A stretch of DNA of 5,351 nucleotides from an uncultured Bacteroidales bacterium (GTDB lineage Bacteria > Bacteroidota > Bacteroidia > Bacteroidales > UBA932). Below, piece by piece: positions 1 through 4,889 of this stretch. The stretch is taken from the NCBI GenBank assembly GCA_946614205.1, contig CAMOGR010000222.1:1-5351 (forward strand). The letters run 5' to 3'. The number at the start of each line of letters is the position of its first letter. Positions within the stretch are counted from its first letter, which is position 1. The translations under genes were made by a program, and so were the position numbers. The notes under the pieces were generated by a model. That model ran no database searches, was not told the DNA's origin, and worked only from the letters and a program-made list of their open reading frames with translations.

Positions 1-37
1 CTTCTATTGCCTGAGGTGCAAATATGAGCGTGTACAT
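1..37 (-). CDS. RelE/YoeB-like toxin of a type II TA pair, 5' fragment only (runs off the window)
   Basis: Only the first 12 codons lie in the window; they read MYTLIFAPQAIE and continue past base 1. The start codon shares its A with the last base of the antitoxin stop (TAATG, 39-35), so the two genes overlap by one base and are probably translationally coupled. A short hydrophobic beta strand followed by a polar helix start (Tyr-x-Leu-Ile-Phe then Pro-Gln-Ala) resembles the N-terminus of RelE/ParE-fold toxins, particularly Bacteroidota Txe/YoeB-type mRNA interferases, which normally follow Phd/YefM antitoxins. That a toxin is encoded is inferred mainly from gene order and the coupled start. 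The catalytic residues are outside the window, so family and intactness cannot be judged. Confidence 0.65.
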   Translation of the reverse strand, partial: MYTLIFAPQAIE

Positions 38-291
38 TAAAGACTAGCCAATAAAGAATCCAACTCCTCTTTCCCAGATACCGAGGTGCCCTTACCTTCG
101 GCAATACTCTTTCGAGCCTCATCAATGCGGGCAAAGAACTCCTTCTTGCTGATAAGGCTGTCATCTTCAGTTATTGGCACAATCTTGAAACTGCCTGTGC
201 GAGACGTCAAGATTACGCTCTCCCCACCGGCGGCCAGTCCAAGATACTTGCTTTGATTTGCCCTGAAATCACGTATGCTGACAACGGTCAT
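37..291 (-). CDS. Phd/YefM-family antitoxin (84 aa)
   Basis: Type II antitoxin, expected to bind DNA through its N-terminal half and neutralise the toxin with its C-terminal half. Residues 1-42 have the Phd/YefM layout: an N-terminal strand (TVVSI), a helix with the family-like pattern R-x-N-x-x-KYL (residues 10-17), then GGESVILTSRTGSFKIVPI, the usual G-E-x-V-x-[IL]-T-x-R-x-G two-strand segment. Residues 48-84 are a charged helical tail ending LDSLLASL, suited to wrapping the toxin. Length is typical for the family. The ATG at 291 was chosen because the family match begins there and because the 23 codons upstream run through the promoter; an in-frame start at 360 is therefore unlikely. The toxin gene follows with a TAATG overlap. 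Autorepression is likely given the palindromes at 320-339. Assignment to Phd/YefM is confident; the exact subfamily is not. Confidence 0.85.
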   Translation of the reverse strand: MTVVSIRDFRANQSKYLGLAAGGESVILTSRTGSFKIVPITEDDSLISKKEFFARIDEARKSIAEGKGTSVSGKEELDSLLASL

Positions 292-307
292 AATTATATC
301 TTTTTTG

Positions 308-339
308 CAAATATAATGAATACCATTTTGGTATCCAAA
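308..339 (-). promoter_or_regulatory. Bacteroidota-type promoter of the antitoxin-toxin operon
   Basis: On the minus strand TTTG (339-336) is followed after exactly 20 bases by TATATTTG (315-308), matching the Bacteroidota pattern TTTG-N19-21-TAnnTTTG. Transcription should begin about 5-8 bases further on, near 300-303, leaving a leader of only about 10 bases before the ATG at 291. No Shine-Dalgarno sequence is visible. The boxes and spacing are seen directly; promoter activity is inferred. Confidence 0.7.
320..339. promoter_or_regulatory. Overlapping palindromes, probable antitoxin operator
   Basis: ATACCA-TTT-TGGTAT (320-334) is a perfect 6-bp inverted repeat. It overlaps a second one, TTTGG-TAT-CCAAA (327-339), whose outer arm is part of the -33 box. 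Both lie between or on the promoter elements of the TA operon, so a bound protein would block RNA polymerase. Phd/YefM-type antitoxins are known to repress their own promoters through short palindromes, so this is the natural candidate site; binding itself is inferred. Confidence 0.6.
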
Positions 340-368
340 TTTAATGCAAGAAAAGTGCAAAAAAGGTT

Positions 369-395
369 AACTCAGAGTCTCCGGAAAACTCAGAG
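369..395. repeat. 9-bp direct repeat between lipoprotein gene and TA promoter
   Basis: AACTCAGAG occurs at 369-377 and again at 387-395, with 9 bases between. It lies 30-60 bases upstream of the TA -33 box and 27 bases past the lipoprotein stop. It may be a regulator site or chance; no function is assigned. Confidence 0.3.
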
Positions 396-421
396 ATATA
401 TTATCCGTAGACCTGGCCGGC

Positions 422-973
422 TCACTCAGCCCTCCATTCGTAGGTCTGGAAGATTTCCTGTATCTGGGTCTTCAGCACGTCATCGGAGAAGGCGCACATC
501 AGTGTCGTCACCATATTGTCCCCCCACAGGTCGGCGGCGAAATAGGCCCTGAACGGGAGCCCGTCATAAGTACCTCGCAATTCGGCATTTGCGGTCGGGA
601 TTTCGGCTTCGCTTTCCGGAGTTTTGACAGTGAATCCGAAGTCCTTGTCTATTGCCACATCATCCTTTTGGGAAAAGAAGTAGCTGTCCGCAAGATCGTG
701 GATCAGCAGCACCATATGCTGGCAGATATCGAGATTGCCAGGAGTCGTGTCCCCACAGAGCTTCAGATAATCGGGTATCTGCTCGATGTACACGAAATTG
801 ATGCCGTCCTCTGTGTCTTTTAGGAAATAATATCTTGCGTCATTATCAGCTTTGGTCGTCTCAAGCGAATAGGTATCGGGGTAGGAGAAACTGAAGCCCT
901 TGTAGGAGATTCCGCCCGGCCGGCAGGCCTGGAGCGCAAGAAGTGCCGCGCACAGAATGATTATCTTTTTCAT
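422..973 (-). CDS. Predicted lipoprotein of unknown function (183 aa)
   Basis: I do not recognise this protein. It starts with a lipoprotein signal peptide: MKK, a hydrophobic stretch, and the lipobox LQAC with the lipidated Cys at residue 17, followed by RPGG. The mature part of about 167 residues opens with YKGFSFSYPDTYSLE, a pattern seen at the start of small periplasmic beta-sandwich (PsbP/Mog1-like) domains, but this is only a weak resemblance. It carries three further cysteines and no catalytic motif I can name. A second ATG lies two codons upstream at 979 (MKMKK) and is an equally possible start. The in-frame ATG at 1015 lies upstream of the predicted -7 box and would put extra residues before the signal peptide, so it was rejected. 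The gene is divergent from the sensor kinase gene, with about 100 bases between the starts, which may mean shared regulation. Downstream, about 80 bases separate it from the TA promoter on the same strand. Export and lipidation are confident; function is unknown. Confidence 0.8.
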   Translation of the reverse strand: MKKIIILCAALLALQACRPGGISYKGFSFSYPDTYSLETTKADNDARYYFLKDTEDGINFVYIEQIPDYLKLCGDTTPGNLDICQHMVLLIHDLADSYFFSQKDDVAIDKDFGFTVKTPESEAEIPTANAELRGTYDGLPFRAYFAADLWGDNMVTTLMCAFSDDVLKTQIQEIFQTYEWRAE

Positions 974-997
974 TTTCATAAATAATTGAACACGAAA

Positions 998-1028
998 CAA
1001 ATATAACAAGTACAATTAGTGCGGGCAA
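998..1028 (-). promoter_or_regulatory. Bacteroidota-type promoter of the divergent lipoprotein gene
   Basis: On the minus strand TTG (1028-1026) and TATATTTG (1005-998) are separated by 20 bases, the expected spacing for the Bacteroidota -33/-7 pair. The predicted start of transcription near 990-993 gives a leader of about 12-20 bases to the ATGs at 979/973. It supports using those starts rather than the one at 1015. Elements are seen; activity is inferred. Confidence 0.65.
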
Positions 1029-1045
1029 TACATAATAATATGTAT
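1028..1045. promoter_or_regulatory. Perfect inverted repeat in the divergent control region, candidate operator
   Basis: ATACATA (1028-1034) and TATGTAT (1039-1045) form a perfect 7-bp inverted repeat around a 4-base centre (ATAA). One end touches the -33 box of the minus-strand lipoprotein promoter and the other overlaps the candidate -7 box of the kinase gene. It can also be read as two inverted heptamers, TACATAA and TACATAT, separated by two bases, the same 7-2-7 geometry known for NarL sites. A regulator bound here could affect both genes. The region is A/T-rich, so chance cannot be excluded. Confidence 0.45.
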
Positions 1046-1050
1046 ATTTG
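1043..1050 (+). promoter_or_regulatory. Candidate -7 box of the kinase-regulator operon
   Basis: TATATTTG matches the TAnnTTTG -7 consensus and would start transcription near 1056, about 22 bases before the ATG at 1079. No good TTTG lies 19-21 bases upstream (only TTAG at 1016-1019), so the promoter may be weak or need an activator. A second match, TACCTTTG (1068-1075), is so close to the start codon that it would give a leaderless or truncated message. Confidence 0.4.
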
Positions 1051-1078
1051 GTCTCATAGTTTTCATCTACCTTTGTGA

Positions 1079-2848
1079 ATGACAATTACGCGATTACTAC
1101 TGTTCATTCTGCTCCTGTCGTCCGCCATGTCGCAGGAGGTCCCGGACAAGGACTACTACGCCGAATCCGAGGCTCTCTACTATGCCGGAAAGTTCCCGGA
1201 GGCCATTTCCGTGGCGCTCGAAGGCTGTGCCCGGCCGGGGCTCGCGCCGGAGCAGGCGGTAGAGCTACATTCCATCCTTGGAAGTTCCTACGCCCGCCTG
1301 GGTGCGTTCGATAAGGCCGCTGACTATATGGTACGCTGCTACGACTACGACAAGGCCGCCGGAGAGACCGCCGGGCTTACATCGTCGCTTATCAACCTGT
1401 CCTCTATGTATGTCTATGCCGGAGAGCCGGGGCTGGCCGTGGACTACGTTCTGGAAGCCATCGCGAACGAAGAGAAGGTGGGGCGCGCCGCAAAACTGGC
1501 GATGGCTTGCGGAAAGGCCTGCGACGTATTCCACGCCCTCGGGCAGGATAGTACTGCCCTCCCCTATGCAGACCGGGCCGTGGCCATTGCGCACAAGGAG
1601 GGCGACAGCCGCGACGAGGCCGTGCGCCGCAGCCAGAGGGCCTACGCCCTCGAGGCTCTCGGTCGCTATGGTGAAGCATTTACCGACCTGCGCTTTGCCG
1701 AAGATGTGTTTAGGGAAGCCGAAGCCTCACAGTCGCTGTCGGTGGTGTGCTTCCAGCTTGCCCAGGAATACGGGAGACAGGGGGACAAGGCGCTGGAGAG
1801 GCAGTATCTCCGTGAAGCGGCATCCCTTGCCCGTGAGTTGCAGGACCTCCCGCTGCTTCAGAAAATCTGCGCCCGTCTCGCTGAATCGCTGCACCGGAGC
1901 GACCCGGCCGAAGCATTTGCTTTTCTGCAGGAGTCCGCAAACCTGCGCGACAGCATCGCACGCAGCAAGAGCATCCACGCTCTTGAGCTGTACAACATAG
2001 AATACGAAACGGCCAGGCGGGAGGAGACCATTCTCGCGCAGGCACAAGAGCTACGCCGCCAGCGCGAACTGCGCAACGTATTGATTATAGCCGCAATACT
2101 TTTACTTGCCGCCGCCGTTGCCACGGCCGCTTTGGCCAGCCGGGCAAGGCGCGGAGAGAAGAAACTCGAGCGCAGCAACTCTCAGAAAAGCTTCCTTCTC
2201 AAAGTCATCTCGCACGACATCCATTCACCGGCAGTAGCCCGCCTTAAGGGGCTGCAGATGCTGCGCGGAGGCCTCCGTCAGCTGCCCGAATCCGAGCTCC
2301 AGAGCCTGTTGATGCAGATGGAGCAGCAGGCGGCCGCGGATGTCGAACTGACCGACAACGTGCTCCGATGGTCGCAGGCCGGGGAACTCAGAGTCGAGGC
2401 GGTGCGCTTCAATCTTTGCGATCTTGCCTCGGAAGTCGTGACACAGTACAGACAACCGGCTTCGCTTAAAGATATCCGCCTGGTCCTCGAGGCCCCTCAG
2501 ACCGTTCTGGTACGCACTGACCGCAGCAGCCTGATGCTCGCACTGCGCAACTTGCTGTCCAACGCCGTCAAGTTTTCCCGCCCGGGCGGAGAGGTACGCA
2601 TCCGCGTTTCGGAATACTCCATCAGCGTCAGCGATGACGGAATCGGCATACCCGAGGCGCAGCAAGACGCCATTTTCAGGACCAAGGGCTCTTACCGGCG
2701 CGCCGGCACAGCAGGGGAACTCAGCAACGGGCTGGGACTCGCCGTCAGCCGCCAGCTCATCGAAGCGCTTGGCGGGAGCCTCACGGTGCTGAGCCGCGAA
2801 GGCGAGGGCAGCACATTCACCATCAAATTACCCCTCGACAATGCCTGA
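1079..2848 (+). CDS. TPR-containing membrane sensor histidine kinase (589 aa)
   Basis: Sensor of a two-component system: it should autophosphorylate a histidine and pass the phosphate to the regulator encoded next. Residues 1-18 are a signal peptide. Residues about 28-292 are helical TPR-like repeats (for example G-x-S-Y-A-R-L-G-A-F-D-K-A near 68-80 and A-L-G-R-Y-G-E-A near 193-200), placed in the periplasm. Residues 299-332 form a charged heptad-like coiled coil, 333-355 a single membrane helix, and 356-370 a cytoplasmic linker. HisKA spans about 371-435 with H-box ISHDIHSP, the phospho-accepting His being H379. The HATPase domain spans about 475-586: N-box NLLSNAVKFS (N491, N495), G1 box DDGIGIP (519-525), G2 box NGLGLAVS (550-557), and the terminal GEGSTFTIKLP. 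All ATP-binding boxes are intact. The residue four after H379 is S383, where T or N is usual for phosphatase activity. The ATG at 1079 directly follows a TGA in the same frame, so it is the first possible start and suits the signal peptide. The stop overlaps the regulator by 8 bases. The input signal is unknown. Confidence 0.93.
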   Translation: MTITRLLLFILLLSSAMSQEVPDKDYYAESEALYYAGKFPEAISVALEGCARPGLAPEQAVELHSILGSSYARLGAFDKAADYMVRCYDYDKAAGETAGLTSSLINLSSMYVYAGEPGLAVDYVLEAIANEEKVGRAAKLAMACGKACDVFHALGQDSTALPYADRAVAIAHKEGDSRDEAVRRSQRAYALEALGRYGEAFTDLRFAEDVFREAEASQSLSVVCFQLAQEYGRQGDKALERQYLREAASLARELQDLPLLQKICARLAESLHRSDPAEAFAFLQESANLRDSIARSKSIHALELYNIEYETARREETILAQAQELRRQRELRNVLIIAAILLLAAAVATAALASRARRGEKKLERSNSQKSFLLKVISHDIHSPAVARLKGLQMLRGGLRQLPESELQSLLMQMEQQAAADVELTDNVLRWSQAGELRVEAVRFNLCDLASEVVTQYRQPASLKDIRLVLEAPQTVLVRTDRSSLMLALRNLLSNAVKFSRPGGEVRIRVSEYSISVSDDGIGIPEAQQDAIFRTKGSYRRAGTAGELSNGLGLAVSRQLIEALGGSLTVLSREGEGSTFTIKLPLDNA

Positions 2849-3539
2849 CCCTATCCGCATACTGATTTGTGACGACCATCCCCTTATGCTCTTCGGCATA
2901 CGCTCGATGCTCGAAAACCGACCTGGACTTGTGGTGTGCGGTACTGCCCGCAATGGCGAGGAAGCCTTCGAGCAGGCGTCCCTCTTGCGGCCTGACGTGC
3001 TGCTGTTCGACATCGTTATGCCCGGTATGGACGGGATAGAGCTTGCGCGGAGGATGCGTGCAGAACTGCCGGACGTGGCCCTTCTGGCGCTCTCCGGTGA
3101 CGCTTCGGCCGCGACGCTGGAGCCATTACTCCGCATCGGCATAGACGGATTTCTCCCGAAGACTGCCGGCGACAGAACCATCGAGGACGCCATACGCAGC
3201 GTGGCATCAGGCTACGAGTATTTCGGTGCCGACATTGCCCGCCTAATCGAACGCATCAGTCTGGCGGAACGCGCCGCCGACAGCCTGTTCACGCCCCGTG
3301 AGCTGGATGTAATCCGTCTCAGCTGCAAGGGCCTGCAGTACAAGGAAATCGCTGACGAGCTCGGCATCAAGTACCTTACTGTGGTCACGATAAAAAATAA
3401 TATATTCCGCAAACTCGGCATCAACAACACCGTCGAACTGGTGTTGTATGCCATAAAAAAAGAATCTTATAACTCTGTAGCTTATGAAGAGGACAGTCCT
3501 GCTACCATTTCTTCACATCACGCAAAAATAATTCCATAG
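2841..3539 (+). CDS. NarL/LuxR-family response regulator (232 aa)
   Basis: DNA-binding partner of the upstream kinase. REC domain, residues about 5-122: acidic pair D11-D12, phospho-acceptor D57 in FDIVMPGMDG, switch S85 and conserved K107 in LPKTAG, all present. LuxR-type HTH, about 148-206: FTPRELDVIRLSCKGLQYKEIADELGI, then the recognition helix region with TVVTIKNNIFRKLGI (180-194). The usual TVKTH-type sequence is changed here to TVVTI, so target specificity may differ from common family members. The start ATG lies inside the last codons of the kinase gene (8-base overlap), giving translational coupling. After the HTH there is an unusual 25-residue tail (208-232), polar and coded by A/T-richer DNA, starting right after an A7 run (3455-3461). 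A -1 shift there would end the protein at a TAA (3470-3472) with the tail KKRIL, nearer the usual family length. Likely targets are its own operon and the envelope genes downstream. Confidence 0.92.
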   Translation: MPDPIRILICDDHPLMLFGIRSMLENRPGLVVCGTARNGEEAFEQASLLRPDVLLFDIVMPGMDGIELARRMRAELPDVALLALSGDASAATLEPLLRIGIDGFLPKTAGDRTIEDAIRSVASGYEYFGADIARLIERISLAERAADSLFTPRELDVIRLSCKGLQYKEIADELGIKYLTVVTIKNNIFRKLGINNTVELVLYAIKKESYNSVAYEEDSPATISSHHAKIIP

Positions 3540-3542
3540 GAG

Positions 3543-3577
3543 TTTGCAAAATCAAAATCGCCCTGCAAGATTTTGCA
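3543..3577 (+). promoter_or_regulatory. Inverted repeat with weak promoter boxes ahead of the envelope operon
   Basis: TGCAAAATC (3545-3553) and GATTTTGCA (3569-3577) form a perfect 9-bp inverted repeat with a 15-base loop. A nested pair, TGCAA/TTGCA (3564-3568 and 3573-3577), shares the right arm, and AAAATC is directly repeated (3548-3559). TTTG at 3543-3546 lies 21 bases before AGATTTTG (3568-3575), a partial -33/-7 pair lacking the TA, as expected for an activator-dependent promoter. With no T-run after the repeat, an intrinsic terminator is less likely. Candidate target of the regulator just upstream, though an RNA hairpin between the two operon halves is possible. Confidence 0.45.
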
Positions 3578-3597
3578 TGCCTGTGTATTTATAAAGC

Positions 3598-4308
3598 ATG
3601 AAAAAGCTGTTTGTCTCCATCATCCTGAACATCCTTGCATTGTATCCTGCCGCAGCGCAGGATGCGCTGCCCGGGATTCCGCAGGAAACCCCGCTTGAAC
3701 TGCCCCAGGAAGCCCCTAAGAGTTTCCCGAAGAACGAAATAGGAGTCTCGCTTTGCCTCGGCACCGGCCTGCAGGGAGCGGGAATCATCGGCAGCCGGCT
3801 GCTTTCCCTCATCGGGACGGTCATAACCAACGATCTGGTGCTCATCATCCCCACCTACATTCCGGGCCTGACAATATCCTACGACCACTGGCTGAACGAG
3901 AAATTCGCCGTCGGAGTGAACGTCGGCGTCGATGCAGTTTCCGGCCTCCCCTACATGTTCGTCGGAAACGTCTGCGTGGCAGCCGACTTCAAATACAACT
4001 GGCTCGACACCGGCAGCCTGCGGATGTATTCCAGGGCCTGCGGCGGATTCATGATAAGCATCTTCGCAAATCAGGACGAAAACGGCAAGCTCACTTCAAG
4101 GATTGCCCGGGAAGACATGCTCCTGACGGGGAGCGAGCAGGCCACCGCCGCCAACCGCATCGTGAATGCGGTTTTCCCGCCTTTCGCCCTACAGGTCAAC
4201 CCGTTGTGCGTTGACGTCCGCACTGCACTCAATGGAGTTAACTTCTTCGCCGAGCTTGGCTACGGCACACAGGGAACCCTGCAACTGGGCTTCAAGAAAA
4301 TGTTCTGA
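3598..4308 (+). CDS. Predicted small outer-membrane beta-barrel protein (236 aa)
   Basis: I do not recognise a named family. Residues 1-20 are a signal peptide, with cleavage after YPAAA. Residues 21-45 are rich in Pro, Glu and Gln (PGIPQETPLELPQEAP), a flexible periplasmic linker. From residue 46 the chain alternates polar and hydrophobic or aromatic residues in beta-strand-like stretches (46-60, 91-115, 124-157, 196-236), with short turns such as NQDENGK. It ends in TLQLGFKKMF, an amphipathic strand with a C-terminal Phe, the signature used by the BAM machinery. Size suits a barrel of about eight strands. Two nonpolar stretches (62-89) look less barrel-like and may be a plug or lid. The ATG is the only one fitting the signal peptide; no Shine-Dalgarno sequence is seen. 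The next gene starts 2 bases after the stop, so the lipoprotein is co-transcribed and may work with it. Outer-membrane location is probable; whether it is a channel, receptor or structural barrel is open. Confidence 0.75.
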   Translation: MKKLFVSIILNILALYPAAAQDALPGIPQETPLELPQEAPKSFPKNEIGVSLCLGTGLQGAGIIGSRLLSLIGTVITNDLVLIIPTYIPGLTISYDHWLNEKFAVGVNVGVDAVSGLPYMFVGNVCVAADFKYNWLDTGSLRMYSRACGGFMISIFANQDENGKLTSRIAREDMLLTGSEQATAANRIVNAVFPPFALQVNPLCVDVRTALNGVNFFAELGYGTQGTLQLGFKKMF

Positions 4309-4310
4309 CG

Positions 4311-4889
4311 ATGAAACAGCTGATTATACTATTTATCCCCCTGCTCTGCCTCCAGTCATGCAGGCCGTATGACAAATACACAGGCGAGCCCATGTTCAGT
4401 TTCGAATACAGCGTGAACGGCACCTGGCACTCGGGAGAAGATTGGAACAAGCAGTACGGCGGCCTCGTAAAACCGGTCGGCAAGCATGCCCAGCCCGGGC
4501 TTTTCCTGTGGAAGCGAGACGCCAACGACTCCTTCGCCGTACTCAGCCTCGATACCGAGGACCTCCGGCTGTGGCTGCAGAGCGACCGGCGCTTCTTCAT
4601 CGACGGCGTCTGGTACAGCTTCTCCGAGGCTACACAGAATCAAGAGGAGGAACGCTTTTCGGTCTTCAAGCCTGCTGGCGCCAGGGTCACAGGCGGCCGC
4701 TATATGCTCACGCGCAAGGTAACCGACCCTTGCAGCACGTACGAAGTGCATTTCGAGCTGACTTGCAGCGACGACCAGCAGGAATACGAAATAACCGGCG
4801 GACGCATCCAGATAGGCCGCAGGTTCCAGGGCTACGGGAACCTCATCCAGGCGGGGGGCGCCATGTCACAAAACAATCCGATGCAATGA
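4311..4889 (+). CDS. Predicted lipoprotein, first of a paralogous pair (192 aa)
   Basis: Function unknown. The signal peptide MKQLIILFIPLLCLQSC carries a lipobox LQSC with Cys17 as the lipidation site, followed by RPYDKYTGEP. The mature part of about 176 residues is rich in aromatic residues and predicted beta strands. It contains FSFEYSVNGTW (29-39) and FFIDGVWYSFSE (95-106). The second motif matches FINGKTYSFKE in the next gene, and the strand-rich block about 22 residues later (128-150) is also alignable, so the two are probably diverged duplicates. No catalytic motif is visible; a beta-sandwich carried on the outer membrane is a reasonable guess. It starts 2 bases after the barrel gene stop and its stop overlaps the next gene start (ATGA), so all three are one transcription unit. 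It is not evidently similar to the lipoprotein at 422-973 beyond the signal peptide. Confidence 0.8.
   Translation: MKQLIILFIPLLCLQSCRPYDKYTGEPMFSFEYSVNGTWHSGEDWNKQYGGLVKPVGKHAQPGLFLWKRDANDSFAVLSLDTEDLRLWLQSDRRFFIDGVWYSFSEATQNQEEERFSVFKPAGARVTGGRYMLTRKVTDPCSTYEVHFELTCSDDQQEYEITGGRIQIGRRFQGYGNLIQAGGAMSQNNPMQ

Noticed and set aside
292..360. N-terminal extension of the antitoxin to an ATG at 360
   Set aside because: The extension runs through the -33/-7 promoter boxes and palindromes and is unlike the family; the ATG at 291 gives the usual N-terminus.
356..391. Intrinsic terminator for the minus-strand lipoprotein (GAGT/ACTC stem, then T6)
   Set aside because: The stem is only 4 bp and the T-run begins about 10 bases beyond it, so it is too weak to call.
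253..552. Plus-strand ORF across the antitoxin promoter and lipoprotein 3' end
   Set aside because: Arg-rich, no recognisable domain, overlaps two better-supported minus-strand features.
974..1015. Upstream start of the minus-strand lipoprotein at 1015
   Set aside because: It lies upstream of the predicted -7 box at 998-1005 and would add residues ahead of an otherwise normal signal peptide; 973 or 979 fits better.
861..1085. Small minus-strand ORF with a hydrophobic segment in the divergent region
   Set aside because: It overlaps the lipoprotein N-terminus in another frame and spans both promoters; the hydrophobic stretch is explained by A/T-rich intergenic DNA.
1278..2000. Long open frames inside the kinase gene (for example 1278-2000 plus and 2225-2665 minus)
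   Set aside because: They are Arg/Pro/Ser-rich shadow translations of GC-rich coding DNA, with no domain or promoter; the kinase frame holds all the motifs.
3545..3577. The inverted repeat as an intrinsic terminator of the kinase-regulator operon
   Set aside because: The arms are A/T-rich, the loop is long, and no T-run follows; a regulatory site fits equally well or better.
4356..4751. Minus-strand ORFs opposite the first tandem lipoprotein
   Set aside because: No start context or domain, and the plus frame has a clear lipobox, a tight operon junction and a homologous neighbour.
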